From: Agreia pratensis
GTDB lineage: Bacteria > Actinomycetota > Actinomycetes > Actinomycetales > Microbacteriaceae
Direction of reading: 5' to 3'
NCBI RefSeq assembly: GCF_900177685.1
Contig: NZ_FXAY01000003.1
Coordinates: 1-64,000 of the forward strand
Length of the DNA: 64,000 bases
Part shown: piece after piece, positions 26,062 through 35,436 of the stretch
Numbering within the stretch: position 1 is the first letter of the stretch
How the letters are laid out: every line of letters begins with the position of its first letter
Translations under genes and position numbers: made by a program
The notes under the pieces: generated by a model
Told to the model about the DNA's origin: nothing
The model's input: only the letters and a program-made list of their open reading frames with translations
Database searches by the model: none

Positions 26062-26961
26062 TCAGATCCGTACGTCCGGCCACTCCGAACCCGGAGCATC
26101 CGGTGCTATGACCTCTGCCTCAGAGTTCTTTCGCGACCGAGTGAGCATCCGCGGCCGACGTCGATCCTTGTCCTTCAGCTCTTTCTGCCGGGGCGCCTTC
26201 TTCTCGCGAGGCACGACGATCTTCGGCTCGAGGCTCGCGGGAAAGAACGGTGGGGGAGGGCCGAACGCGTAACGGGCACTGTGCACGACTTTGCGGCCCA
26301 GGATGTGGTTGCCGGTTCCTCCGATGACGGCGCCGACGCCGAAGGGCACGAGGCGACCCACAGCTCCTGCTCCTGTGCGCGCCGCCAGATGTTTGAGAAA
26401 GGTGCTCTTCAGTCGATCGGCGATCGGCCCGATAGCGAATTGGGGCAGGCTGCGAGTGACCAACGTTCCCCAGTACTGACTTCTCGGAGCCCCGGTACCG
26501 GTCACCTGGCCAGCCAGTTGCCTGACGAGATCGGCGCCTGCTGTGCCCATCATCATCGACATCACGAGAGTGCGCGCCCTGTCTGGATCGTCGACGGCGA
26601 TTCCGTGCACCTCGGTGATCGACTGCGCGAACAGGGCGCTGGCCTCGAGAAAACCCGCCGTCTCGACGCTGGTGAGTGCAAGCGAGACGCCGACGCCGAT
26701 ACCCGGTATCACGGCGCTCGCCCCGACAGCGGCCCCGCCGGCCGTGACAGCGGCGAGATAGCGCGTCTCGAGAATCTTGATGATCTGCTCGGTCGTCGCG
26801 TTCGGGTGCATCTTGCGAATAGACCGGATGTGAGCGATCACCACGGGGCGGTGCACGCTCAGAAGGCCGTCGATGCCTTTAGTGAACTGGGGGTGCAGAT
26901 CGGGGTCGTAGACCGTCGGCCCGGGCTGCGCCTCGCCGAGCTGCTTCTGCTTCTTCGCCAC
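26062..26961 (-). CDS. Conserved hypothetical protein with glycine-rich hydrophobic segment
   Basis: A 299-residue protein of unknown function. After a charged N-terminus it has the segment MHPNATTEQIIKILETRYL, then a Gly/Ala-rich hydrophobic stretch (VTAGGAAVGASAVIPGIGVG) and LALTSVETAGFLEASALFAQ. A second Gly-rich patch lies near GAVGRLVPFGVGAVIGGTGN. The last 60 residues are highly basic and low in complexity. The pattern suggests a membrane-associated protein. The start is GTG at 26961 with AAGGA upstream. I believe homologs are common in Microbacteriaceae but know of no function. Confidence 0.7.
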   Translation of the reverse strand: MAKKQKQLGEAQPGPTVYDPDLHPQFTKGIDGLLSVHRPVVIAHIRSIRKMHPNATTEQIIKILETRYLAAVTAGGAAVGASAVIPGIGVGVSLALTSVETAGFLEASALFAQSITEVHGIAVDDPDRARTLVMSMMMGTAGADLVRQLAGQVTGTGAPRSQYWGTLVTRSLPQFAIGPIADRLKSTFLKHLAARTGAGAVGRLVPFGVGAVIGGTGNHILGRKVVHSARYAFGPPPPFFPASLEPKIVVPREKKAPRQKELKDKDRRRPRMLTRSRKNSEAEVIAPDAPGSEWPDVRI

Positions 26962-27031
26962 TGAGAGTCCTTCGTTCGGTCGGTGGGGTCATCATCCTAC
27001 GTTTCGAAGCCGAGAGGCGTAGCGTCGACAC

Positions 27032-27535
27032 ATGGATACTCGACCGACGCATGCCCAGATTCCCGCCGACGGCCAGGAGTCGGTGTGGGACTACCCACGC
27101 CCTCCTCGCGTCGAGAAGTCGACCGAACGCATCCAGATCACTCTGGGCGGTGTCGTGATCGCAGACACCGTGGATTCGTGTCGTGTTCTCGAGACCAGCC
27201 ACCCGCCGGTCTACTACCTGCCGCTCTCCGCTTTCGTCGACGGAGTGATCAGCCCCGCGGCTGGCAGTTCGTTCTGCGAGTTCAAGGGCTCAGCCAAATA
27301 CGTCACCCTTCGGGGCGGCAGTGTCGTGGCACAGGGCGCGGGATGGTTCTACCCCACGCCGACGGCCGGGTTCGAAGAGCTTCGAGACAGGATCGCCGTC
27401 TATCCGTCGGCCATGGATGTCTGCACCGTCGACAGCGAAGCGGTCACGCCGCAGGAGGGCGACTTCTACGGGGGCTGGATCACGTCGCGCGTCGTCGGCC
27501 CGTTCAAGGGAGCGCCAGGAACCCTGGGCTGGTGA
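27032..27535 (+). CDS. DUF427 family protein
   Basis: A 167-residue protein of the DUF427 family (now placed in a nucleotidyltransferase-like fold class). Characteristic pieces are VWDYPRPPRVEKS, ETSHPPVYYLPLSAF, FCEFKGSAKYVTL and the C-terminal YPSAMDVCTVDSE followed by FYGGWITSRVVGPFKG. The enzymatic role is not established. There is no obvious ribosome site before the ATG at 27032, so it may be leaderless. It is convergent with the DUF3097 gene, eight bases away. Confidence 0.88.
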   Translation: MDTRPTHAQIPADGQESVWDYPRPPRVEKSTERIQITLGGVVIADTVDSCRVLETSHPPVYYLPLSAFVDGVISPAAGSSFCEFKGSAKYVTLRGGSVVAQGAGWFYPTPTAGFEELRDRIAVYPSAMDVCTVDSEAVTPQEGDFYGGWITSRVVGPFKGAPGTLGW

Positions 27536-27543
27536 GGTGAGCC

Positions 27544-28383
27544 CTACTCGGCCGTGACGAAGTCGATGAGCTGCTCGACACGGCCCAGCAGCTGTGGCTC
27601 GAGATCGGTGTAGGTCGAGACCCGTGACAGGATGCGTTGCCAGGCACGGGCGATATCGGCCTGCTCGGCGTGCGGCCAGCCGAAGGCCTCGCAGATGCCG
27701 TGCTTCCACTCGATCGACCGAGGAATGACCGGCCACTCGGTGAGACCGAGTCTGGCGGGCTTCACCGACTGCCAGACGTCGACGTAAGGGTGGCCCACGA
27801 CGATCACGTTCGCGCCGTGGGGGCCGCGGGCGACTTTCTCGGCGATTCGGCTCTCCTTCGAGTTCGGAACGAGGTGATCGACGAGGACACCGACGCGCCT
27901 TCCAGGGCCCGGTCGGAACTCGGCGAGGACCTCCTCGAGATGGTCGACACCCTCGAGATATTCGACGACGACTCCCTCGGAGCGCAGGTCGGAACCCCAG
28001 ACTTTCTCGACGAGTTCTGCGTCGTGCCGGCCCTCGACGAAGATGCGGCTGGCTCTCGCGACTCGGGCTCGTTCCTGCGGTCCGGCGATCGATCCTGAGG
28101 CCGTTCGGCCGAGACCTGTCTGCTTCGTGCGGGGAGCGCGAACGGCTACCGGAGTGCCTTCGAGCAGGAAGCCCGGTCCGAGGGGGAACATGCGGCGACG
28201 GCCCTTGCGGTCCTCCAGCTCGACCATCCGCCCTTCGACCCGCACGACCGAGCCGCAAAAATCGCTGGCGACGTCTTCGAGAACGAGATCGGTCACCGCC
28301 TCGACGACCGGGAGGTCGATCTTGGCCGGGCGCCTCGAGAAATCGGCCAATACATCGGAGCCGTAGCGATCGTCGGTGTTCAT
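27544..28383 (-). CDS. DUF3097 family protein
   Basis: A 279-residue actinobacterial protein. The N-terminal third looks like a small beta-barrel that handles a charged ligand (VVRVEGRMVELEDRKGRRRMF). The C-terminal part has ARASRIFVEGRHDAELVEKVWG, then VGVLVDHLVPNSKESR and VIVVGHPYVDVWQSVKP. The spaced EGRxDxxL and DHLxPxSKE acidic clusters resemble a TOPRIM-type metal site, which would suggest nucleic-acid work. This is my inference; the family has no firm role. Confidence 0.85.
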   Translation of the reverse strand: MNTDDRYGSDVLADFSRRPAKIDLPVVEAVTDLVLEDVASDFCGSVVRVEGRMVELEDRKGRRRMFPLGPGFLLEGTPVAVRAPRTKQTGLGRTASGSIAGPQERARVARASRIFVEGRHDAELVEKVWGSDLRSEGVVVEYLEGVDHLEEVLAEFRPGPGRRVGVLVDHLVPNSKESRIAEKVARGPHGANVIVVGHPYVDVWQSVKPARLGLTEWPVIPRSIEWKHGICEAFGWPHAEQADIARAWQRILSRVSTYTDLEPQLLGRVEQLIDFVTAE

Positions 28384-28449
28384 CTGGTCGACGCTAGCAA
28401 CTGACCACGGGCAGGCCCGACAGACTCGCTGGGCCGTTGCATCGCGGCG

Positions 28450-29757
28450 TCACTCCCACGTGGCCGGGTCGGCTCCGAGTGGATGCGCGGGGAACGCGTA
28501 GTCGGCGAATTCGGCAAGAGCGGGTCGCGCCGTCGTGTACTCGCCGTGGGTGACCACGAGCGAATCCGGCAGCGGGATTCTCTCCGTCGATCGTGTGACA
28601 TGATCGCCCGCCAGGAGCTCTGCAGCGACACCCGCGAGAGACACGGAGATGCGATGGCCGACCGGGCTCTCGAACTGACTCCCGAGCGCTCGAACGACCG
28701 CTGCCGCGAGCTGATATCCGGCGGAGTGGTCGAGCGCCTGAACCGGCAGTGCTCCGGGGCGCGGGTCGTCGGATTCGCTCGGCTGCGACTCCATCCTCGA
28801 TATGCCCGTGACAGCCTGCACCAGACTGTCGAAGCCTCGTCGTTCGCTCCAGGTGTCGACATCGCCCCAGGCATTCACGGTCGCGTGAACGATGCCCGGA
28901 GGCAGCTTCAACCCGAGAGCTTCGATCGCGCCGGGACGGTAGCCGCTGACGAGCACGTCGGCCTCGGCCAGGAGCGCGTCGAGCGTTGCACGCCCTGACA
29001 AACTCGCGCCGTCGACGAACGTCGACCTCTTGCCCTGCCCAGTGTCTACGTGTTGAAGGGCTATCTCGGGCATCGCGGGCGGGTCGACACGCAGCACATC
29101 GGCCCCGAGCAGCGCGAGACTGCGGGTGGCGACGGGCCCGGCGATCACTCTAGTGAGATCGAGAACGCGTATGCCCGCGAGCGGCGGATCGGACTCGCTC
29201 GGTGGCCGCCGCGGCGTGGCACGACTCGCGCCGAGCGTCTCGTCGTGGACGACGCCTGCGGGCGGCTCCCACTCTGCGGGCTCACGCACCCGCACGGCGA
29301 GCGCGCCGACGCGCCATGCGGCTTCTTCGATAGCGCGCGCGTCGAGAGTTGCGACTCTCGCTGCGAAGTCGGCTGCCGTCGCCGTGTCGTCGAGTCCCGT
29401 TGCCAGGCAGAGGCCGAGGCGGTGGTGCGGATAGTTCGCGTGCGTTCTGATCCACCCGTCGCGCGTGCGGAAGAAGCCGGAGAGTTCGGCGAACATCTGC
29501 ACGGGCTCTCCGTGGAGCCGCAGGAGCCGGTCGCTCCCGTATGCGGCCGCGATGCGATCCGCATCCAGTGCCCAGTTCCGAGGGGAGCCGCCGGAAGCAA
29601 CGAGATACTCGTTGACCGAACCGACGAAATCGGCCACGCTGCGCGAGGCCAGCCCCGCGACATCCAGATTCGACGGGAGGAGTCGTCGAAGACGCGCCAT
29701 ATCAGGCATGCCCACGAGCGGATCATCGGTGTGCGCGAGGGACTCGATGCGGGTCAT
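28450..29757 (-). CDS. CaiB/BaiF-type (class III) CoA-transferase family protein
   Basis: A 435-residue protein. The class III CoA-transferase core is visible in the second half: IRVLDLTRVIAGPVATRSLA, LGADVLRVDPPAMPE, DALLAEADVLVSGYRPGAIE, and ERRGFDSLVQAVTGIS. The first 190 residues form an extra region that includes GDRLLRLHGEPVQ-like and FFRTRDGWIRTHANYPHHR, which is the second half of the family fold in circularly shifted order. The substrate is unknown. It is leftward and stands alone between DUF3097 and the divergent LLM gene. Confidence 0.82.
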   Translation of the reverse strand: MTRIESLAHTDDPLVGMPDMARLRRLLPSNLDVAGLASRSVADFVGSVNEYLVASGGSPRNWALDADRIAAAYGSDRLLRLHGEPVQMFAELSGFFRTRDGWIRTHANYPHHRLGLCLATGLDDTATAADFAARVATLDARAIEEAAWRVGALAVRVREPAEWEPPAGVVHDETLGASRATPRRPPSESDPPLAGIRVLDLTRVIAGPVATRSLALLGADVLRVDPPAMPEIALQHVDTGQGKRSTFVDGASLSGRATLDALLAEADVLVSGYRPGAIEALGLKLPPGIVHATVNAWGDVDTWSERRGFDSLVQAVTGISRMESQPSESDDPRPGALPVQALDHSAGYQLAAAVVRALGSQFESPVGHRISVSLAGVAAELLAGDHVTRSTERIPLPDSLVVTHGEYTTARPALAEFADYAFPAHPLGADPATWE

Positions 29758-29864
29758 GCGAGGACACTACTCCCGTTCTGTCTGCACACGGTCGGTCTGA
29801 GGACAACCCCTGACAGCCCTGCTCGATCACCTCGTAGCGTGAAGAGAACGCACACGAGAAAGGC

Positions 29865-30842
29865 ATGTCTATGACACGGTTCGGATACACCCTCATGACA
29901 GAACAGAGCGGTCCCAAGCAGCTCGTCGGCTACGCCGTCGACGCTGAGCGTGCCGGATTCGACTTCGAGGTCTCGAGCGATCACTATTCTCCGTGGCTGA
30001 CAGAACAGGGGCACGCTCCCTATGCCTGGTCGGTGCTCGGAGCCGTCGCCCAGGCCACCGAGCGAGTGGAACTCGCCACCTATGTGACGTGCCCGACCAT
30101 GCGCTACCACCCGGCCGTGATCGCGCAGAAGGCAGCCACGATGCAGCTGCTGAGCGACGGTCGATTCATTCTGGGACTCGGATCGGGCGAGAACCTCAAC
30201 GAGCACGTCGTCGGGGAAGGGTGGCCGTCGATCGCTCCTCGCCAGGACATGCTCGAGGAGGCCGTGACGATCATTCGTCAGCTTCACACGGGCGATCTCG
30301 TCACGTGGGAGGGCGAGTACTTCCGAGTCGACTCCGCCCGCATCTGGGACGTGCCGGAGGGCGGGGTTCCCATCGGGCTGGCGGTGTCGGGCGAGAAATC
30401 GATCGAGAGATTCGCACCCCTCGGAGATCACCTCATCACGACGGAGCCGTCTGCCGAGCTCATCTCGGGGTGGGCCGCGGCCCGCTCGAGCAGCGCGCCC
30501 TCGCGCTCGATCGGCCAGATCCCCATCAGCTGGGCGCCCGACAAAGAGGATGCGATCGCCCGGGCCCACGAGCAGTTCCGCTGGTTCGCCGGTGGCTGGG
30601 CGGTCAACGCCGATCTGCCCACGCCGGCGGGCTTCGACGGTGCAACACAGTTCGTGCGACCCGAAGACGTGGCGGAACAGATCGCATGCGGTCCGGATCT
30701 GGACGAACTCGCCGAGAGCGTGCGCCCATACCTCGACGCCGGGTTCACCGACGTGGCGATCGTGCAGATCGGCGATGAGCTGCAGCAGCGATTCCTCGAC
30801 GAGATCGCCGAACCGCTGCTGGAGAAGCTGCGCGCGCTCTGA
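29865..30842 (+). CDS. LLM-class F420-dependent oxidoreductase
   Basis: A 325-residue TIM-barrel enzyme of the luciferase-like monooxygenase class, F420-dependent branch, close to the glucose-6-phosphate dehydrogenase FGD type. The N-terminus GYTLMTEQSGPKQLVGYAVD, the SSDHYSPWL block, GRFILGLGSGENLNEHVVG and PIGLAVSGEKSIERFAP are typical. F420 dependence is inferred from family resemblance, which fits an actinobacterium. The substrate cannot be read. Start is ATG at 29865 with GAGAAAGG upstream. It is followed 91 bases later by an MFS gene on the same strand. Confidence 0.87.
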   Translation: MSMTRFGYTLMTEQSGPKQLVGYAVDAERAGFDFEVSSDHYSPWLTEQGHAPYAWSVLGAVAQATERVELATYVTCPTMRYHPAVIAQKAATMQLLSDGRFILGLGSGENLNEHVVGEGWPSIAPRQDMLEEAVTIIRQLHTGDLVTWEGEYFRVDSARIWDVPEGGVPIGLAVSGEKSIERFAPLGDHLITTEPSAELISGWAAARSSSAPSRSIGQIPISWAPDKEDAIARAHEQFRWFAGGWAVNADLPTPAGFDGATQFVRPEDVAEQIACGPDLDELAESVRPYLDAGFTDVAIVQIGDELQQRFLDEIAEPLLEKLRAL

Positions 30843-30933
30843 CCCCGAATATTCGTCGAGCGGGCCGGGCATAGAATTCCGGTCGGAATGGTTGCACACG
30901 CGCAACCTCCTCTCGAAAGGCACCACCCGGCCT

Positions 30934-32433
30934 ATGGCCCCCTCGACGAATCCTCCTGAACCCTCCGACAACCACAGCGAACGAGAACGGCGCCAGCGCG
31001 CACGACTTGCTCGCACCCCGAGCGAACGGGCGATCGTCTTCACCCTGGCGCTCACCGGCCTGACGGCCGCGGTGATGCAGACCCTGGTCACCCCCATCAC
31101 TCCCGAGTTGCCGACACTGCTCGACACCTCGAGTTCGAACGCCACATGGGTGCTCACGGCCACACTGCTGGCGGCGGCCATCACCACTCCGATCTCCGGC
31201 CGTCTGGGCGATATGTTCGGAAAGCGCCGCATCACGCTGCTGCTTCTCGCCATCACGATCGTCGGCTCCATCGTCTGCGCGCTTGCCCAAGACGTGACCG
31301 TGCTTATCGCCGGTCGGGCGCTGCAGGGCGCGGGTCTCGGCGTTATCGCACTCGGCATCAGCATTCTGCGCGATGTACTGCATCCCAAGCGGCTCGGCGC
31401 GGCCGTCGCTCTGGTCAGCTCGACCCTGGGCATCGGAGGCGCTCTCGGGCTGCCTGTGGCCGCCTTCGTCGCCGACACGTTCGACTGGCATGTGTTGTTC
31501 TGGATGGCCACGGTGCTGTCTGCAGTCGCCTTCGTGCTCGTGCTGTGGATCATCCCCGTCTCCACCCTCCGAACCGGTGGGTCATTCGATGTCGTCGGTG
31601 CTATCGGGTTCGGGATCGGGCTCGTGGCGATTCTGCTCGCGGTATCGAAAGGCAACGAATGGGGCTGGGCGACACCGGGAACCATCGGCCTGTTCGTCGG
31701 GGGAGCCGTCGTGCTCATCGTCTGGGGAGTCTACGAGCTGCGCGCATCCAACCCGCTGGTCGATCTGCGGATCGCCGCACGTCGGCCTGTGCTTCTGACG
31801 AACCTGGCGTCGATCACCGTCGGATTCGCCTATTTCGCCAGCGTCGCCGTTCTGCCACAACTTCTCGAGGCACCCACAGACACGGGAGTCGGCCTCGGCC
31901 AGTCGCTGTTCATCGCCAGCCTCTGCTTGATGCCCAGCGGAATCGTGATGTTCTTCCTCTCGCCGATCGCCGCCCGTCTTTCGGCAAGCAGGGGGCCGCG
32001 CACATCCCTCATCCTGGGCGCCTTCATCATCGCGGTGGGCTACGTGCTCGCCGTCGGCCTGATGACGGAGGTCTGGCATGCGGTGCTCGTCGCCACCGCG
32101 GTGGGCTTCGGAGTGGGGTTCGCCTACGCCGCCATGCCCACATTGATCATGCACGCGGTGCCAGCCTCAGAGACGGCCGCGGCCAATGGCTTCAACTCGG
32201 TGATGCGCACCCTCGGGTCGACGATCGCTGCCGCCGTCATCGGCGTGATCCTCTCATCGCACGTCGACATCGTGGGCGAGCGTGCCATCCCGACGGCCGC
32301 GGCCTTCCAGTGGTCCTTCGGCCTCGCTGCCGCCGTCGCTCTCGCGGGTGCGATCCTTGCGCTCTTCCTGCCCCGACGCGAGACGATCTACACGACGGCG
32401 AGCATCCCCATCGTCACGCCCGGCAAGAACTGA
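30934..32433 (+). CDS. MFS transporter, drug:H+ antiporter type
   Basis: A 499-residue membrane protein with 12-14 helices. After a charged N-terminus, TM1 reads IVFTLALTGLTAAVMQTLV; motif A is GRLGDMFGKRRI and the TM4 motif is AGRALQGAGLGVIALGIS. LGIGGALGLPVAAFVAD is the motif C (antiporter) segment. It likely exports a toxic or hydrophobic compound. The ATG at 30934 is chosen from the start of the hydrophilic leader; the frame runs back over the LLM gene. Its stop abuts the stop of the convergent pabC-like gene. Confidence 0.9.
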   Translation: MAPSTNPPEPSDNHSERERRQRARLARTPSERAIVFTLALTGLTAAVMQTLVTPITPELPTLLDTSSSNATWVLTATLLAAAITTPISGRLGDMFGKRRITLLLLAITIVGSIVCALAQDVTVLIAGRALQGAGLGVIALGISILRDVLHPKRLGAAVALVSSTLGIGGALGLPVAAFVADTFDWHVLFWMATVLSAVAFVLVLWIIPVSTLRTGGSFDVVGAIGFGIGLVAILLAVSKGNEWGWATPGTIGLFVGGAVVLIVWGVYELRASNPLVDLRIAARRPVLLTNLASITVGFAYFASVAVLPQLLEAPTDTGVGLGQSLFIASLCLMPSGIVMFFLSPIAARLSASRGPRTSLILGAFIIAVGYVLAVGLMTEVWHAVLVATAVGFGVGFAYAAMPTLIMHAVPASETAAANGFNSVMRTLGSTIAAAVIGVILSSHVDIVGERAIPTAAAFQWSFGLAAAVALAGAILALFLPRRETIYTTASIPIVTPGKN

Positions 32434-33300
32434 TCACTCGAGCCGCGCCTCGTCGCCCAGCCACCGATTGAGGTCGGCGGTCATGGCGTCGTCGACGGGC
32501 ATGGGATGGCCGTCGAGCGTGTGCACCGCAACCGCCTGACGCACGCTCGACACCAGCCATATCGCGTCGCACTCGACCAGCTCGGCGGCGGCGATTGCAG
32601 AGAATCTCGTTCGATAGCCCCTCGATTCGAAGAAGCCGAATGCTGTTGCCTGGGTCGTTCCAGCGAGGATCCCCGCTTCGACCGCCGGGCTCTCGATGAG
32701 ATCGCCTCGTCGCACGACCAGGCTCGACGTCGGACCTTCGAGTGCGAGTCCATCGGTCGACGTGAAGATCACGTCGTCGGCATCGCGTCTGGATGCCTCG
32801 CGCAGCGCCGCGGCGTTCGTCGCGTAAGACAGGTGCTTCGCTCCCAGTAGCAACCATGGTGAGCCTTCGGCGGCGTCGCTCGCATACCCGCGATCGAGTG
32901 TGACGACCGAGACCCCGCTGCGTCTGATGCCCGTGAAGTCGCGGGCCGGACGGGCGAGGAGCCATGCCGTGGGGGAGTCGTCTGCGCCCTCGACTCCTCG
33001 AGTCATCACGACAGTGACGGCGAGGCGGTCGACCGGCTCGTGCGCGTCGATCGCCTTCCTCAGCGCGTCCGTCCAGATCGAGCGGTTCGGCAGCGGCAGA
33101 TCGAGCGCTCTCGCCGAGGCTTCGAGCCGATCGAAGCGGGCGTCGAGGGTGGGCATCCGGCCTGCGATCACGCTGATGCTCTCGAAGATGCCGTCGCCGC
33201 GAGTGACGCCCCAGTCGGTCACGCTCAGGTGAGGCTCGTGCGGATCGACACGTCGAGAGCCTGATTCGTCGACGAGGAGCAGCACGGGCGAGGTGCTCAC
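32434..33300 (-). CDS. pabC: Class IV aminotransferase, probable aminodeoxychorismate lyase
   Basis: A 288-residue fold-type IV PLP enzyme. HLSVTDWGVTRGDGIFESI is the usual N-terminal block, GAKHLSYATNAAALREA contains the PLP Lys, and DGLALEGPTSSLVV with VEAGILAGTTQA gives the C-terminal phosphate-cup region. The family covers 4-amino-4-deoxychorismate lyase (PABA for folate), branched-chain and D-amino acid aminotransferases; overall form and length favour PabC, but specificity is not certain. Its GTG start overlaps the stop of the phosphoesterase gene (GTGA). Confidence 0.8.
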   Translation of the reverse strand: MSTSPVLLLVDESGSRRVDPHEPHLSVTDWGVTRGDGIFESISVIAGRMPTLDARFDRLEASARALDLPLPNRSIWTDALRKAIDAHEPVDRLAVTVVMTRGVEGADDSPTAWLLARPARDFTGIRRSGVSVVTLDRGYASDAAEGSPWLLLGAKHLSYATNAAALREASRRDADDVIFTSTDGLALEGPTSSLVVRRGDLIESPAVEAGILAGTTQATAFGFFESRGYRTRFSAIAAAELVECDAIWLVSSVRQAVAVHTLDGHPMPVDDAMTADLNRWLGDEARLE

Positions 33301-33809
33301 GGGTGCCGCCGTTCGATGGCGTGCAGTTCGACGTCTCGCAGCTCTCCGGCGTCGGCGACCGCCGTGAGAAAGGTGCAGTTCGGCTGGCGGCGGCGATCGG
33401 TGGGTGAACCGGGGTTCAGGAGGCGCAGCCCGCTCGCCGACTGCGAGTCCCACGGGATGTGGCTGTGGCCGAAGACGAGCACGTCTGTGTCGTCGAACGT
33501 TCGTGCCATCCGCTCCTCGCGCCCGCTCGACGCGCCGGTCTCGTGAACCATCGCGAATCGGACCCTCTCGACGTCGAATCGTGCAACCTCGGGCAGCCGA
33601 GATCGAAGCTCTGGGCCATCGTTGTTGCCGTAGACACCCTCCAGGCGCGTGGATCGAGCCTCGAGCTCGTCGAGCGTTGCCACGTCGACCCAGTCGCCGG
33701 CGTGCAGAACGACATCGGCCGCGTCGATCGCCGACCACAACTCAGTCGGAAGCACCTTCGCCCGCTTCGGCAGATGGGTGTCGGCGATCATGACGATTCG
33801 GGTGCTCAC
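33297..33809 (-). CDS. Metallophosphoesterase, YfcE/MJ0936 type
   Basis: A 170-residue calcineurin-like phosphoesterase. All metal ligands are visible: MIADTHLP (DxH), VLHAGDWVD (GDxxD variant), VYGNNDGPE (GNND) and VFGHSHIPW (GHxH). The short single-domain form is that of phosphodiesterases such as YfcE and MJ0936; the natural substrate is unknown. The start is GTG at 33809 (MSTRIVMIADTH). It is coupled to the downstream pabC-like gene. Confidence 0.88.
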   Translation of the reverse strand: MSTRIVMIADTHLPKRAKVLPTELWSAIDAADVVLHAGDWVDVATLDELEARSTRLEGVYGNNDGPELRSRLPEVARFDVERVRFAMVHETGASSGREERMARTFDDTDVLVFGHSHIPWDSQSASGLRLLNPGSPTDRRRQPNCTFLTAVADAGELRDVELHAIERRHP

Positions 33810-33848
33810 CCGTTCAGTCTGACAGCGCGAGTGGGATTGAATAAGGGG

Positions 33849-35417
33849 GTGACCCATCCCCAGCGCGACCTCATCGCCGCCCTTCGCTCAGATCTCACCG
33901 CGGCGGGATTCACGGTCTCCGCTCTTTCCGGACTCTGGGGCCCCGACGCCGACGCTGCGCTGCACCGCAATCAGCGTGTTCCGGCGCTCCGAGCATTGAC
34001 CCGGTTGAGGCGCACGCTCGGGCGCTCGACGCCGACAGCCACCCTCGCAGAGCTGTTCGTTCTCGGCCTGCCGGTGTCGCCCGCGATGCTCGCCGAGGCC
34101 TTACCGAATCTTGGCCTCCAGGGCGCATCAGAGCTCAGGCTGATCTCGTCGGCAGACGAGCGAGACGAAAGCGTGCGGCCGACGGCCGATCTGCGACCCT
34201 ACAGATTCATCGACCAGCTCGGAGTCGGCAGCTGGTGGATCGTGTCTGACCTCGGCGAGTTGTCGCTCGGACACGCCGTGGGCGAAGATCACGTGCTCGG
34301 TGTCGGAGGTGCGTCGCTCACGCTGAGCGGACTCATGATCCAGCGGCCCGTCGACGCAGCCCTCGACCTCGGCACCGGATGCGGCATCCAGGCCATGCAC
34401 GCGGCCCGACACGCACGCCGGGTCGTGGCGACCGACATCTCTACTCGCGCCCTCGACATCGCCGCTCTCAACGCAGAGCTGAACGCGTTCGAGAACATCG
34501 AGTTCAGACTGGGCAGCTTGTTCGAGCCCGTCGCCGACGAGACCTTCGATCAGATCGTCTCTAACCCGCCCTTCGTCATCACTCCACGGGCTGAGGGAGT
34601 GCCGAGCTACGAGTACCGCGACGGCGGAATGCTCGGTGACGCACTCGTGCAGCACGTCATGCGCCACGCAAGCGAATATCTCGCGCCCGGCGGGATCGCC
34701 CAGTTTCTCGGCAACTGGGAGTACACAGACGGGCACGCCGGCCTCGATCGAGTGAGCGGATGGTTGGATGACGCGCCCGCCACTGTTGTCGACGCCTGGG
34801 TCATCGAGCGCGACGTGCAGCACATCGACGAATACGCGGAGACGTGGATCAGAGACGGGGGCACCACCCCAGCGTCTCCCGAGTTCGATCGGCTCTACGG
34901 AGCGTGGCTCAACGACTTCGAGCACCGCGGGGTCGAGCGTGTCGGGTTCGGCTACGTCCTGCTCCGTCGACCGGATGCGGCGTCGTCGGCGACGTCGGCG
35001 GCTCCGCTTCGCCGTCTCGAGCAGGTGCATGGCCCACTGGGCGGCTCAGGCTCCGGACTCGGCGCGCATCTGACCGAATGCCTCGACGGGCACGATTGGC
35101 AGGCGAGCCGCAGCGATGCCGAACTCGCCTCATCGACCCTCGTCGTCGCATCCGATGTGACGGTCGAGCGGCACTACTGGCCTGGCGACGACGACCCCAC
35201 CGCCATGATCCTGAGCCAGGGTGGGGGATTCGGGCGCCAGACTCCGGTCGACACGGGTCTCGCCGCGCTTGTCGGAGCGTGTGACGGAGAGCTCACGGTC
35301 GGTGCCATCTGCAGCGCGCTCGCTCAGCTGCTCTCGGTCGATGAGCAGGCGCTCGAAGGGGAGCTGCTGCCGCTCGTGCGTTCCCTGATCGACGACGCCA
35401 TCCTTCTGCCGTCCTGA
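33849..35417 (+). CDS. SAM-dependent methyltransferase with NPPF motif (RlmG/RsmC/HemK-like)
   Basis: A 522-residue protein. Residues 1-150 are an N-terminal domain of the sort found before class I methyltransferase domains in actinobacteria. The core has the SAM motif ALDLGTGCGIQAMHAARHA (about residues 177-195), the acidic ribose-binding loop VVATDIS, and the amino-methylating motif FDQIVSNPPFVITP. NPPF/Y points to an amide or exocyclic-amine target, such as rRNA or a release factor. The C-terminal 200 residues have no motif that I recognise. The GTG at 33849 follows AAGGGG. It is divergent from the phosphoesterase gene. Confidence 0.85.
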   Translation: MTHPQRDLIAALRSDLTAAGFTVSALSGLWGPDADAALHRNQRVPALRALTRLRRTLGRSTPTATLAELFVLGLPVSPAMLAEALPNLGLQGASELRLISSADERDESVRPTADLRPYRFIDQLGVGSWWIVSDLGELSLGHAVGEDHVLGVGGASLTLSGLMIQRPVDAALDLGTGCGIQAMHAARHARRVVATDISTRALDIAALNAELNAFENIEFRLGSLFEPVADETFDQIVSNPPFVITPRAEGVPSYEYRDGGMLGDALVQHVMRHASEYLAPGGIAQFLGNWEYTDGHAGLDRVSGWLDDAPATVVDAWVIERDVQHIDEYAETWIRDGGTTPASPEFDRLYGAWLNDFEHRGVERVGFGYVLLRRPDAASSATSAAPLRRLEQVHGPLGGSGSGLGAHLTECLDGHDWQASRSDAELASSTLVVASDVTVERHYWPGDDDPTAMILSQGGGFGRQTPVDTGLAALVGACDGELTVGAICSALAQLLSVDEQALEGELLPLVRSLIDDAILLPS

Positions 35418-35436
35418 GGAGTCGGGTCAGCTGGGG

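Noticed and set aside
28450-29757. CoA-transferase gene as a fused or frameshifted pair
   Set aside because: The frame is continuous and the extra N-terminal half fits the two-part fold of the family.
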